The notes below the pieces were generated by a model. The model was not told where the DNA came from and searched no databases. It worked only from the letters and a program-made list of their open reading frames with translations. Positions 40,045 through 49,279 of a DNA stretch of 64,000 nt are shown here, one piece after another (positions within the stretch are counted from its first letter, which is position 1; every line of letters begins with the position of its first letter). The stretch is from assembly GCA_029259945.1 (NCBI GenBank), contig JAJDEF010000020.1:182782-246781 (forward strand), given 5' to 3'. The stretch is from Planctomycetota bacterium (lineage in GTDB: Bacteria; Planctomycetota; Planctomycetia; Pirellulales; Lacipirellulaceae). The position numbers and the translations under genes were made by a program.

Positions 40045-40882
40045 ATGCAATACGCGAGACAAAAGGAGAAAGCGGCTCGGAATCCGCGTCATTTCTTGTT
40101 AGCTGTTTTGCTGACTATTTCCTGTGTGGAAGTCGTCGTGATGTTCCTGCTGCCCCTTATTCTACCAGCCACCGTTGGCAAGTGGGGCGAAGCAACTGCA
40201 GACGCCTTGCTGCTTGCTGTAATTAGTACGCCAATACTCTGGTATCTCGTGTTTCGTCCATTGCACAGCGCTGCAAATCTACAAAAAAACCGGGCTGATT
40301 CCATCATCGATGCCGTGATTGATCCTATCATTACGATTTCGATCGATGGGCGCATTAAGTCATTCAATCCTGGTGCGGAACAACTCTTCGGATAAGGAAA
40401 AATGCCTCGACGCAGGTTGCACCGACTACCTTACCAAGCCCATCGACATTTACGCTTTATTGCGAGGGGTTACATCCGCTCTACGCCAAAAATCCACTCA
40501 AAACTCCCACATCGAGACGCCAAACATCGATGATTCTGGCAATTTGTCGGCTGGCAGCTCCGAGCCGCTGATTTCGTCCTTGCCCATGGACAGGCCGGTC
40601 TTCCGCGAGATTGTCGAGGATTTTGTCGAATTCCTTGATCGACAGCTTATCGCGATTAATGAGGCGATCCAGAGAAAAGACACTGCCGAGCTTCAAGCCA
40701 TCTCGCACAGCTTAATCGGGGCCGCCGGTAGCGCTGGATTCAAGGCCATTATCAAGCCAACACAGCAGCTAGAAGCGATGGCGACAGAAGACCGATTAGA
40801 AAATGCCGCCTCGATCCTAAAGACACTCTACGATTTAGCCGGCCGCATTGTTACTCCTGAACCAGAGGTGATTGAAGTATGA
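40045..40882 (+). pseudogene. Hybrid histidine kinase with central deletion
   Basis: Two fragments of one large sensor kinase are joined out of frame. Codons 40045-40392 encode two membrane helices and the start of a PAS domain, ending NPGAEQLFG just before a TAA. From about 40391 in the next frame the sequence continues as the end of a receiver domain (DKEKCLDAGCTDYLTKPID) and a C-terminal Hpt domain with the phospho-accepting His in ISHSLIGAAGSAGF. The rest of PAS, the HisKA and ATPase domains and most of the receiver are missing. The second fragment overlaps the start of the REC-HD-GYP gene by ATGA, so the operon layout is preserved. An assembly collapse is an alternative. Confidence 0.75.
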
Positions 40883-42060
40883 CCGTCGGAATGCAAACAC
40901 TCGAACCCGCCATCCTGCAAGACTACCTGCCCGCAGAAACCCCCGGTGTTAGTCACGATCAACAGGTAGATCCGACAACCAGCAAGATTATGGTGCTGGA
41001 CGATGTGCTGCTCAATATCAAGCTGGTGTGCGCATACCTCGCGAGTGAGGGATACGAGCAGTTCGTCAAACTCGACGACCCGACACAGGCGATTTCAACG
41101 ATCTATCGCGAAGAACCTGATGTGCTTCTTCTCGACCTCATGATGCCAGCTATTAGTGGAATCGATATTCTACGAGCCATACGTACAGACCAACGATTCG
41201 CCCACCTTCCGGTACTCATCCTAACGGCCAGTGACAACCATGAATTAAAGCGACAAGCGTTGGAGGCCGGCGCGACCGATTTTCTTACGAAGCCGGTAGA
41301 TGCCGACGACCTGATCCCACGAGTCCGTAATGCACTAATGGCGAAGCGATACCAGGACTCGCTCGAACGCCAGGTACGTAAACGCACTCACGAGCTCGAG
41401 GCGTCGCGTGAAGAAGTCGTCCTTTGCCTCGCCCGTGCCGCAGAACATCGTGACGAAGACACTGGCAATCACGTAATCCGAGTCGGACAGTATGTAGGAA
41501 TCATCGCGCGCGGGTTGGGTATGGACAATGAAAAAGCGCGGATGCTAGAACTTGCCGCCATTTTACATGACGCAGGTAAAATTGGCATTTCTGACACGAT
41601 TTTGCTCAAGCCAGACAAACTCTCGAATCAAGAATTCGACCTCATGAAGAAACACTGTGACTTTGGCCACTCGATTTGCGAACCTACGACCACCAAAGAT
41701 TCGCATGCAGCTTTACCTCCTTCGGAGCCTCAAGTGTCCATCCTTGGCACGGCGACGTCACCGCTACTCAAGTTAGCCGCATCGGTCGCATGGACACACC
41801 ACGAAAAATGGGACGGCAACGGCTACCCGCAAGGTATTTCGGGAGAAGACATTCCGATCGAAGGTAGAATCACAGCGGTGGCAGACGTGTTCGACGCTTT
41901 AAACAACGAACGACCGTATAAGCCAGCCTTCCCACTCGAAAAATGCTACGCCATCCTCGAAGAAGGCCGCGGGACCCATTTCGATCCCCAGGTGCTCGAC
42001 GCCTTTCTGGCTAGCAAGGAATCGATCGTCCGAGTTCTTGAAAAGTATGCAGACGAATAA
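40879..42060 (+). CDS. Response regulator with HD-GYP phosphodiesterase domain
   Basis: The 393-residue protein has an N-terminal receiver with acidic pair D41/D42, phospho-acceptor D86 and K138, a short coiled-coil linker (about 155-185), and an HD-GYP domain with HD at 230-231 and HHEKWDGNGYPQG (GYP at 315-317). Such proteins degrade cyclic di-GMP when phosphorylated. An insertion of about 25 residues (about 270-295) precedes the GYP part. Its natural partner is probably the upstream hybrid kinase, which is now broken, so its input may be lost or taken over by another kinase. Confidence 0.9.
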   Translation: MTVGMQTLEPAILQDYLPAETPGVSHDQQVDPTTSKIMVLDDVLLNIKLVCAYLASEGYEQFVKLDDPTQAISTIYREEPDVLLLDLMMPAISGIDILRAIRTDQRFAHLPVLILTASDNHELKRQALEAGATDFLTKPVDADDLIPRVRNALMAKRYQDSLERQVRKRTHELEASREEVVLCLARAAEHRDEDTGNHVIRVGQYVGIIARGLGMDNEKARMLELAAILHDAGKIGISDTILLKPDKLSNQEFDLMKKHCDFGHSICEPTTTKDSHAALPPSEPQVSILGTATSPLLKLAASVAWTHHEKWDGNGYPQGISGEDIPIEGRITAVADVFDALNNERPYKPAFPLEKCYAILEEGRGTHFDPQVLDAFLASKESIVRVLEKYADE

Positions 42061-42116
42061 AGCTTCGGTGGAGTGCCTTAGCACAACTGGAACTTGTAAC
42101 TGCCTACTAGTCTCCG

Positions 42117-42308
42117 CTAGCGGTCAGCCTTGTCGAGTTTCCAAGAGGCGATCAGCACTTCTGACCCAGGAGTCATCGCCCGTAGCTTGCGGACAATCTC
42201 CATTTTCTCTGATTGCGTGGCCTTGGCCAGACGGCCGCGAAGATGGCCTAACTGGACACGTCGCTTCCGACGACGGCGAATTTCTTTTTGACGCTCACTG
42301 CAACCCAC
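42117..42308 (-). CDS. DUF6800-like small basic protein
   Basis: This 63-residue protein begins at a GTG preceded at 7 bases by AAGGAG, giving MGCSERQKEIRRRRKRR. The remainder (LAKATQSEKMEIVRKLRAMTPG) matches the short DUF6800 family known from planctomycetes, as far as I remember. The cluster of arginines suggests binding to nucleic acid or ribosome. The frame extends upstream to 42416, but that part has no family match. Confidence 0.7.
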   Translation of the reverse strand: MGCSERQKEIRRRRKRRVQLGHLRGRLAKATQSEKMEIVRKLRAMTPGSEVLIASWKLDKADR

Positions 42309-42508
42309 GGAGAAACTCCTTGTATCGATCCTATCTTGCCAAAACGCGTACCAGGCTGGTATGTATAAAGCCTTCCGCGAAAGCCTATTTCTACCCAAAT
42401 GTTTAGGATGCGTCAACGAGAGACATCACCGCAAAGTACCTAATGATGAGGGCCCGGAACCCGTTTGGCATAGCCTACGTGCTCTCGCAACCCCATCATT
42501 CACACCTC

Positions 42509-42606
<98 letters not shown>

Positions 42607-42683
42607 CGACTTACGTCGATCTCAAGTTCCAAACGGGCCACGATACTATTCATTGTCGCTCGGTAAATTCCGAAGTAGGGTAG

Positions 42684-42711
42684 CACCGGTTGGCCGATAG
42701 GCCTACCGGTG
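42684..42711. terminator. Perfect compound hairpin downstream of the deacylase
   Basis: CACCGGT and ACCGGTG pair around an inner GGCC-GATA-GGCC stem, with one T on each side. It lies about 90 bases after the deacylase stop codon, so it may end that transcript, although no T-run follows. A structural recombination site is the other possibility. Confidence 0.45.
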
Positions 42712-42802
42712 TGATGCAATCACAAGAGGCCTCCCTGTAACGAAGGAATCAGACGTTACGATTGAATAAGGAACTGACTTGCCCTCCGGTGACTCTTGTC
42801 GA

Positions 42803-44485
42803 CTACGGCGACCCTGGTAGGCTATCGCCAACCGGGGCCACCCGCGGATCTTGAGCATTGGCAGATGAATCAGTCGCGGAGGGCAAATCGGCCGGAGGGT
42901 GTCGTAGAGCACGACCGGGGAGCGCCCCAGTAGGCGTTCCTTCCGCAATCGCAAGCTGTCCGTTGATGAAGGCATATTCCATACCCTGGGAATACTTGTG
43001 AGGGTCGTCGAATGTCGCCGTATCCAAAATGCGCTCCGGATCCCAAGCGATGATATCAGCCCAATAACCGGGTCGCAGGTATCCCCGGTCATTAATGCCA
43101 AGGATATCGGCGGGCAAGCCTGTCGCGCTGCGAATGGCTTGCTCCAGCGGAACGGCTTCCTCTCGAATTGCGTAAAATCCTACCTTGCGAGAAAAGGTGC
43201 CATAGTTGCGAGGGTGAGGAACCGTTGAATCGGGCACATAGGCTCGACCGTCCGACGCCGTTGCCACCCACGGGCGTGTCATGACAAACCGGACGTCTGC
43301 CTCACTCATGCCGTGATTGATGATCGAGGCTTTACCGCCCCTCACTATTCGTAAAACCAACTCCAGTGGCTGGATGTTTTCGCTTTGCGCAATCTGTGCG
43401 ATGCGCTTGCCTACCCATGCCGGTCGCGGCGAGTAACTGGCGATCTGCAACCGCGTACCGTTGTCGAACATACGAAGTTTGGACGCGATGGCCGATTTTA
43501 TGCGTGGTCCTTGTTCTTGGTCGTCCAGTCGTGACAGCATTTGCTGGCGACCGCCAGCAAATGCCCAGGTTGGGATCAGTGTTGCGTCGAGCGTCGTGCT
43601 CGACGCGGTGTAGGGATACTGATCGGCCGTAATCTGATAACCCAAACCTCGCTGCTTTTCGATCAGGGCTGCGGCCGCGCGAACCAATCCCCAAGAGTCT
43701 TTCCCAGACGACTTAAAGTGCGAAATATGAACCGGCAGATTGGCTCGTCGCCCGATTTCCATGGCCTCTTGCACCGCCGAGAGCAACTCAATATTTTCAT
43801 TTCGAATGTGACTGGCATAAATACCACCATATCGGCTCACGACCTTGGACAACTCCACAAGCTCGTCGGTATCGGCATAGGAACCTGGCGGATAGATCAA
43901 GCCGGTCGACATGCCCCAAGCCCCGTCCTTCATGGCTTGGGTTGTCAGCCGCGTCATCCTCCCCAGTTCGCCAGCGGTGGCTTTGCGTCGCTGGTCGCCC
44001 AGCACTTCGCGGCGTAGCTTGCCTTGAGGCAATAAGTGGGCAACATTCACACCCACACCGAACCGGTCAATCTGGTCGTAGTAGGTTGCGACGTCCACCG
44101 GTCCCGAACCACAGTTACCCGTCACAACCGTCGTGCAACCTTGAGTCAAATAATTGGTTACCGCTCGTGTTTTCTTTTGTAATACTTGGCGGTCGCTATG
44201 GTTATGCAGATCGATGAAGCCCGGAGAAACATGGAGTCCGCGACAATCAATTTCCTTACCAATCGTTCCCACCTTAAAATGACCGACAGCGACAATGCGG
44301 TCACCGGCGATGGCAACATCGCCAACTTCTGCCGAGTTGCCGTCGCCAAGGTGAATCGTTCCACCGCGCAAGAGAAAGTCCACGTTAACCGGTGCATTCG
44401 TTGGTCCCCCCAGGGCGATGCCGAGCCACCAGAAGAAAGATACTGCAACACCTAGAAGCATTGCATTCAGATTATGACGTTTCAC
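42803..44485 (-). CDS. N-acyl-D-amino-acid deacylase, secreted or membrane-anchored
   Basis: The 560-residue metal-dependent amidohydrolase removes the acyl group from N-acyl-D-amino acids. The start is GTG 44485, preceded by GAGGAAAC, and gives a signal-like N-terminus (KRHNLNAMLLGVAVSFFWW). Metal-binding motifs are GFIDLHNHSD and the histidine in LPVHISHFKSSG; the C-terminal barrel strand has ATASDGRAYVPDS and YGTFSRKVG. The C-terminus carries a Pro/Ala-rich tail. The gene nearly fills the interval between tRNA-Ser repeats, suggesting it was acquired with that segment. A cell-wall or exudate D-amino acid source is plausible. Confidence 0.85.
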   Translation of the reverse strand: MKRHNLNAMLLGVAVSFFWWLGIALGGPTNAPVNVDFLLRGGTIHLGDGNSAEVGDVAIAGDRIVAVGHFKVGTIGKEIDCRGLHVSPGFIDLHNHSDRQVLQKKTRAVTNYLTQGCTTVVTGNCGSGPVDVATYYDQIDRFGVGVNVAHLLPQGKLRREVLGDQRRKATAGELGRMTRLTTQAMKDGAWGMSTGLIYPPGSYADTDELVELSKVVSRYGGIYASHIRNENIELLSAVQEAMEIGRRANLPVHISHFKSSGKDSWGLVRAAAALIEKQRGLGYQITADQYPYTASSTTLDATLIPTWAFAGGRQQMLSRLDDQEQGPRIKSAIASKLRMFDNGTRLQIASYSPRPAWVGKRIAQIAQSENIQPLELVLRIVRGGKASIINHGMSEADVRFVMTRPWVATASDGRAYVPDSTVPHPRNYGTFSRKVGFYAIREEAVPLEQAIRSATGLPADILGINDRGYLRPGYWADIIAWDPERILDTATFDDPHKYSQGMEYAFINGQLAIAEGTPTGALPGRALRHPPADLPSATDSSANAQDPRVAPVGDSLPGSP

Positions 44486-44643
44486 GCGTTTCCTCGCGAG
44501 AATCAATTTATACCTGCGGATGCGACCAAACTCCCTCACCGTTGGATATTCTAAACGCCGCAGGACGCAGCTACCAGTCTTCGTGTCTGGTACGAGTGAC
44601 AACATGGACGCCGTTGAAGTGGGCAATGCCGTGTGATGCTAGT

Positions 44644-44697
44644 CGTGCCGCAAGGTACCGGGGGTTCGAATCCCTCCCCGTCCGCTTTTGGTAGTAA
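44644..44697. repeat. Direct repeat, right copy of the tRNA-Ser 3' end
   Basis: The first 41 bases equal the tRNA-Ser 3' part (42553-42593), and the rest equals the tRNA's downstream flank. The sequence before 44644 does not resemble a tRNA 5' half, so this is not a second functional gene. Confidence 0.85.
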
Positions 44698-44769
44698 TGG
44701 CTTACATCGATCTCTTTGAGCTTATCTGAACTATCTCTTCTCAGTATCACAGAACATGAAAAATAGATG

Positions 44770-45279
44770 TCACAAACTCTCGCGGGCAGCGTTTCCTGAG
44801 GTTTGTTCGGGTTGAATCTTCCCTTCCCATAAGTCGTTGTATTCTGCTTCCTCGACTTCGCGCTGCACCATATTCAAGAATCCGACCATACGGCTCTCAG
44901 AAACTCCGACCGTTTCAAAAATAACGGGCTCTGAACTACCCATTGCGCTCCCGCGCACCGAGTATCGAATCTTAAAGGGTTGTCCATCGCGTTCGTTGAT
45001 GAACAGCTCATCAACCGCATTTGGATCGATGCCAATCCTCGTCAGTTTCCTTGGGTTGTAGCTGCGAATAAACTCTTTGAACTCTTCTTCATCAGTTGGG
45101 CCACGCCAATCATTTTTCATCTGATAAGTGAAATAGAGATTGGCTAGTCGTTGAATGTTATTTGAGTTAACCCTTGCAATCGCTTCGTTAACGTCTGTTC
45201 GACTGCTGCAACCGGCAAGGACTGCCAGGATCAACAATGAATTTACTATACAGCCTTGTGAGGTGTTTTTTATTTTCAT
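44770..45279 (-). CDS. Small lipoprotein downstream of a DUF1559 gene
   Basis: The 169-residue protein has a lipoprotein signal peptide with a lipobox LAGC (acylated Cys24). The mature part contains LANLYFTYQMKNDWRGPTDEEEF and a later RDGQPFKIRYSV, a pattern that I associate with small planctomycete lipoproteins found beside DUF1559 proteins. The start at 45279 is set by the signal peptide. It follows the DUF1559 gene by 76 bases on the same strand. Its function is unknown. Confidence 0.72.
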   Translation of the reverse strand: MKIKNTSQGCIVNSLLILAVLAGCSSRTDVNEAIARVNSNNIQRLANLYFTYQMKNDWRGPTDEEEFKEFIRSYNPRKLTRIGIDPNAVDELFINERDGQPFKIRYSVRGSAMGSSEPVIFETVGVSESRMVGFLNMVQREVEEAEYNDLWEGKIQPEQTSGNAARESL

Positions 45280-45355
45280 ATTGCACCGAAACGCATTTAC
45301 TGGGCAACTTGCCAAGGTAGAAAAACTGAATGGATGTATGAGACGAATACTAGCT

Positions 45356-46420
45356 TTACAAATCCTGAGAGGACACAACGGAGCCGTCGGCTCGCTTGCC
45401 AAGTTGGTCGAGGAGAAGAAGATCAGCCGAATTATCTATGACTTGCACCGATCCGTCGCCAAAAACAGCATTCAATACGCCGGGATGAGCTGACCCGAAT
45501 CCAAATTCGTTTGACCTGGCATAAGGCGAAAGGTGCGAACGCACATCATCGTCCCCATAAATTACGACTTCGCGGTGTGGGCTAGCATCGCCTAGAATCT
45601 TGGCACCAAACATTCTCATGATGGGCCAATCTGCTCCCGTGTAATAACCGTAGACCTCCCAATAGGGCCATGGATTCGCACTAGAAACCGTCCAATATTT
45701 TGATTCGACGGCTTTTTCTGCCAGTAAAATTGTGTTGGAAGCACCATCCTCAATGGCTGCGAAACCTACTCTCGCAAATTTCCAGACTCTGGGTGGACTT
45801 AAGGTTTTGGCAACCTGCCCTCCTTTTACAAGGATTCCGGTCCAGACCACCTCGTCTTCAGTGAAATCTCCTCTCGCTTTTGGTGGCATCGTGTCTTGCC
45901 ATTCGAATTGGGTCCAACGACCATCGTTCCAACTTCCCATGACACCTGCATAATCACCAAGAGCATAAACGTCGGTTCCAATAGTCGCAAAACGACCGGT
46001 ACGCGTCGGGCAATTAAAAGCGGCAACTGGTGTTTCGGAGAGTCCCGTATCGACAAAACCTACGGATCCACCGCTTTCGTGACGTAACTGCTGTAGGTTC
46101 TGTTGCTCGAGATAGGGAAGTATTTGATACATCCAACTAGCGCCCTCGATACCATAACTTGCTTTCGCTTGTTCATTCGCGTTGGTGAAAAGAGCTACCG
46201 GCCCACCTGCGGTCGGAAACACGCCGTTGGCAGATTCAAAGTTAAGCATTGCCAGCCCTAGCTGACGCAGATTATTTATACATTCTGACCGGCGCGCGGC
46301 CTCTCTTGCGGCCTGAACGGCAGGGAGCAGTAGAGCAACTAACACCCCGATGATGGCGATGACAACCAACAGCTCGACCAGGGTGAACGCGAACAGGAAA
46401 CCTTTTCTGTGCTGCAGCAT
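45356..46420 (-). CDS. DUF1559 protein with prepilin-type N-terminus
   Basis: The 354-residue protein begins with a short basic leader and the type IV pilin-like helix [20 protein letters not shown], followed by [15 protein letters not shown] and the conserved [15 protein letters not shown] of DUF1559. Near the C-terminus [17 protein letters not shown] is also family-typical. These proteins occur in large numbers in planctomycetes and are thought to be surface or pseudopilus components. GGAGGATAC precedes the ATG. It is followed by a small lipoprotein gene. Confidence 0.93.
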   Translation of the reverse strand: MLQHRKGFLFAFTLVELLVVIAIIGVLVALLLPAVQAAREAARRSECINNLRQLGLAMLNFESANGVFPTAGGPVALFTNANEQAKASYGIEGASWMYQILPYLEQQNLQQLRHESGGSVGFVDTGLSETPVAAFNCPTRTGRFATIGTDVYALGDYAGVMGSWNDGRWTQFEWQDTMPPKARGDFTEDEVVWTGILVKGGQVAKTLSPPRVWKFARVGFAAIEDGASNTILLAEKAVESKYWTVSSANPWPYWEVYGYYTGADWPIMRMFGAKILGDASPHREVVIYGDDDVRSHLSPYARSNEFGFGSAHPGVLNAVFGDGSVQVIDNSADLLLLDQLGKRADGSVVSSQDL

Positions 46421-46968
46421 GGCAAGTATCCTCCAGTCTATCGGTTAACCTCTATGCTCGATGCTAACCTGCCTCCACACTAGCTACCAGAATCTAGGCT
46501 GCGATTTAGTCCCTTTCGGTGGGGGGGCTGACAGCCCTATGAACTAGACGTCCGGACGGGGTGTAGTCGCTTCGTCAGTAGAGCAAAACTAAATCGCCTC
46601 GCCCCCGATGGCGATCTGGGCGCTTTGCGGCTTGGTAAAGCTTGAGACAGGATGACCGCTGTAGCGATAATCGTACCTACGGTTGCTGCGCTAGGCACTG
46701 TTTTCATCATGTTTTCAGCGGCGGGGGTATACAGTCGGGGGGCCTTGTGCCATATTTCACAATCTTCGCTAGCAGCCTAGAACAGCCTGCAAAAGGTTTG
46801 CTTGGCCGTTTGTTGATAGCGTGGTGGAGATTGTCGATTCGTCGGCACCTAGTTGTGCAATGTGTGTTGGCTAACTGCCGGCCTGTGAACGTTTTGGGAT
46901 TCGTGCCAACCGACTTTACGCCTAGTCGTTGATGGCATTGGCTCCGTTGGTTTGAGGAAGAACCATAA
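46421..46968. other. Divergent intergenic region between the DUF1559 gene and nuoH
   Basis: These 548 bases must carry the nuo promoter and that of the DUF1559 gene. A 42-codon frame at 46652-46780 (+) encodes a short hydrophobic peptide (MTAVAIIVPTVAALGTVFIM) with only a weak ribosome binding site; it may be a small membrane protein or chance. No tRNA or riboswitch was recognised. Confidence 0.4.
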
Positions 46969-48240
46969 GTGGCCCATTTCCTACTCGAATTAACTCTATT
47001 CGATATTCATATCTGCCCCTGGCCTTGGTTGGCATATGCCATCGTCGGGTTGATCCATGTCGCGCTGATCTTAAATCTTGTTGCCGTCAGCGCGCTCGTC
47101 TTTATTTGGCTTGAGCGGAAGATTTCAGGCCGTATTCAAGACCGACTTGGCCCGACGCGCGTCGGCGGTAAATTTGGCTGGCTGCAGACCCTGGCTGATG
47201 GCTTGAAGCTGTTGACCAAAGAAGACTTAATGCCTGCCGGTGCCGATGGCATGCTTTTTCGAATCGCCCCCTACATCAGCTTCTGCGCTTCGATTGCCGC
47301 CTTTATTGCGATTCCATTCGCCGGCGGTGCCTATCCCTGGATCGTTCAGCATCTCAATACAGGCGTATTTTTCGTTCTCGCAGTACTTGGCCTGGAAGTA
47401 TTCGGAGTGATCCTAGCCGGTTATTCCTCGGCTTCGAAATGGTCGCTGTTTGGGGCCATGCGAGAAGCCGCTCAGGTAGTGACTTACGAAGTGCCACTTG
47501 GCATGTGTGTCGTGGTGCCTGTGCTGATTGCCGGTTCGATGGATATGGTCGTCATTGGCGATCGACAAGCTGGCTGGTTTACCAATTGGATTGTATTTCA
47601 CGATCCGTTTACCTTCATCACCACCTGCGTCTTCTTTACGTGTGCAATGGCGAGTGTCAACCGTGCCCCGTTTGACTTGGCTGAGGCCGAAAGCGAGCTG
47701 GTTGCCGGTTTCCATACCGAATACTCCGGCCTACGGTGGAGCTTCTTCTTCATGGCCGAGTATGGTTCGATGTTCTCGGTAAGCATTCTGGCAAGTATTT
47801 TGTTCTTTGGCGGTTGGCACGGCCCTGTGCCGATCACTTCGCTCCTTGGATTAGGCGGCGAATCGGGGTCCGTGGGATGGGGGTTGGCCCAAGCATTAGG
47901 GCTCGCCAATGTGTTGTTCAAAGGTGTGGTCGGCGTCTGTTTAATGATCTGGGTTCGCTGGACGTTGCCTCGCTTGCGTATCGATCAAGTGATGACCACC
48001 TGCCTGAAATACTGCACGCCGATTGCCGCTGCAATGTTTTTGGGTGCGACCTTTTGGCACTACAACCTGCCAGACAAAAACTTTTTTGGCCTGACGAATC
48101 TCCCTGACGCTGTCTATGAAATCAGCGAAGGATGGGAAATCAGCGAAGGCTGGGATCGAGCCTCGGGCGATGAAGAAAATCTTGGCGACCAAATCGCATC
48201 AGACCAAATCACTTCAGACAATGTCGGAGGAAGGCGATAG
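46969..48240 (+). CDS. nuoH: NADH-quinone oxidoreductase subunit H
   Basis: The 423-residue membrane subunit lies at the quinone site at the junction of the peripheral and membrane arms. It starts with GTG. Conserved stretches are WLERKISGRIQDRLGPTRVG, the acidic quinone-channel loop APFDLAEAESELVAGFHTEY, and several membrane helices. The C-terminus adds a polar tail containing a tandem EISEGW-EISEGW repeat and acidic residues, not present in E. coli NuoH. It opens a run of six nuo genes and is followed at 2 bases by nuoJ. Confidence 0.95.
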   Translation: MAHFLLELTLFDIHICPWPWLAYAIVGLIHVALILNLVAVSALVFIWLERKISGRIQDRLGPTRVGGKFGWLQTLADGLKLLTKEDLMPAGADGMLFRIAPYISFCASIAAFIAIPFAGGAYPWIVQHLNTGVFFVLAVLGLEVFGVILAGYSSASKWSLFGAMREAAQVVTYEVPLGMCVVVPVLIAGSMDMVVIGDRQAGWFTNWIVFHDPFTFITTCVFFTCAMASVNRAPFDLAEAESELVAGFHTEYSGLRWSFFFMAEYGSMFSVSILASILFFGGWHGPVPITSLLGLGGESGSVGWGLAQALGLANVLFKGVVGVCLMIWVRWTLPRLRIDQVMTTCLKYCTPIAAAMFLGATFWHYNLPDKNFFGLTNLPDAVYEISEGWEISEGWDRASGDEENLGDQIASDQITSDNVGGRR

Positions 48241-48242
48241 CT

Positions 48243-48863
48243 ATGGAAAGCATCTATTGGCCGACATTTTTCTTCTGGCTCTTTAGCCTGATCTCCTGCT
48301 CGTTCGCGGTCGGGGTTCTACTTGCCAGAAATATCGTGCGCATGGCGTTCTACCTCGTGCTTGCGCTTGCTGCTACGGCCGGATTATTCTTCTTGGCAGG
48401 TGCCGATTTCGTCGGTGCCATGCAGCTGATGATCTATGTCGGCGGCACTTTGGTGCTATTAATCTTTGGCGTCATGCTCACTTCGCAAGAACGCTTTATT
48501 GAAATGAAAACGTCGAGTGGTGAGTGGGTCGTTGCCCTTTTGCTGGGCGGAATGCTCTTAGGCATCCTTCTGCAAGCTGCTATGGCCGTGCCTGCTTGGC
48601 AAGGAATGGATCGAGCCGCTGCCGAAGCAACCAAAGTCGAAAAAACAGCGACACCACTAGGCATGGGTCTGCTAGGCGTCCGCGTCGATCAGCTTGACGA
48701 GCAAGACGAATCACGCCGCAAAGGAATGTCTGGCTATTTGTTCCATTTCGAGATCGTATCGGTCCATTTGCTGGTTGTGTTGGTCGGGGCAGCGTATCTT
48801 GCCCGTGCCAAACGAAAACGAGGTCGCGATGAGCTAGCCGGCACGGGTTCCAACGCGACCTAA
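48243..48863 (+). CDS. nuoJ: NADH-quinone oxidoreductase subunit J
   Basis: The 206-residue membrane subunit has five hydrophobic helices. The third contains the conserved AMQLMIYVGGTLVLLIFGVML that takes part in coupling. A polar loop of about 35 residues (VEKTATPLGMGLL to SRRKGMSG) precedes the last helix. It begins 2 bases after nuoH, so nuoH and nuoJ are translationally close. Confidence 0.92.
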   Translation: MESIYWPTFFFWLFSLISCSFAVGVLLARNIVRMAFYLVLALAATAGLFFLAGADFVGAMQLMIYVGGTLVLLIFGVMLTSQERFIEMKTSSGEWVVALLLGGMLLGILLQAAMAVPAWQGMDRAAAEATKVEKTATPLGMGLLGVRVDQLDEQDESRRKGMSGYLFHFEIVSVHLLVVLVGAAYLARAKRKRGRDELAGTGSNAT

Positions 48864-48906
48864 ACCGAGTGTTTTTACGAGAAGTTTTACCGAATCGTCA
48901 GTCATT

Positions 48907-49266
48907 ATGATCCACCTCCCATTAGCCCACCTGCTTAGCGAACCTGTCGGGGTTTCGCATTACGTCATGGTCGGCGCGGTTTTGTTTACCTGCGGCGTGC
49001 TCTGCATGGCCACAAAACGCAATGCCCTGGGCGTGCTGATGGGGATTGAACTGGTGCTGAATGGCGCCAATCTCAACTTTATCGCATTCGGCAGCCATGT
49101 TCTGCGAAATGATGCCAATTCGCTGGGCTTGGATGGCCAATTGATTTCCATGTTTGTCATCGTGCTTGCCGCGGCTGAAGCGGCGGTCGCGTTGGCGATT
49201 GCCTTGAATTATTACAACAACCACGACTCGATCGACGTCGACCGCGCCGACGAGCTCCTAGGATGA
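48907..49266 (+). CDS. nuoK: NADH-quinone oxidoreductase subunit K
   Basis: The 119-residue subunit has three membrane helices and the conserved acidic residues of the proton path in GVLMGIELVLNGANLNF and AAAEAAVALAIALNYY. The length is slightly above the usual 100. It lies 43 bases after nuoJ and 13 bases before nuoL. Confidence 0.94.
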   Translation: MIHLPLAHLLSEPVGVSHYVMVGAVLFTCGVLCMATKRNALGVLMGIELVLNGANLNFIAFGSHVLRNDANSLGLDGQLISMFVIVLAAAEAAVALAIALNYYNNHDSIDVDRADELLG

Positions 49267-49279
49267 ACCCAACGTACTG

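Noticed and set aside
44636..44694. Second tRNA-Ser gene
   Set aside because: Only the 3' half matches; no acceptor 5' strand, D-arm or anticodon stem precedes it, so it is a repeat remnant.
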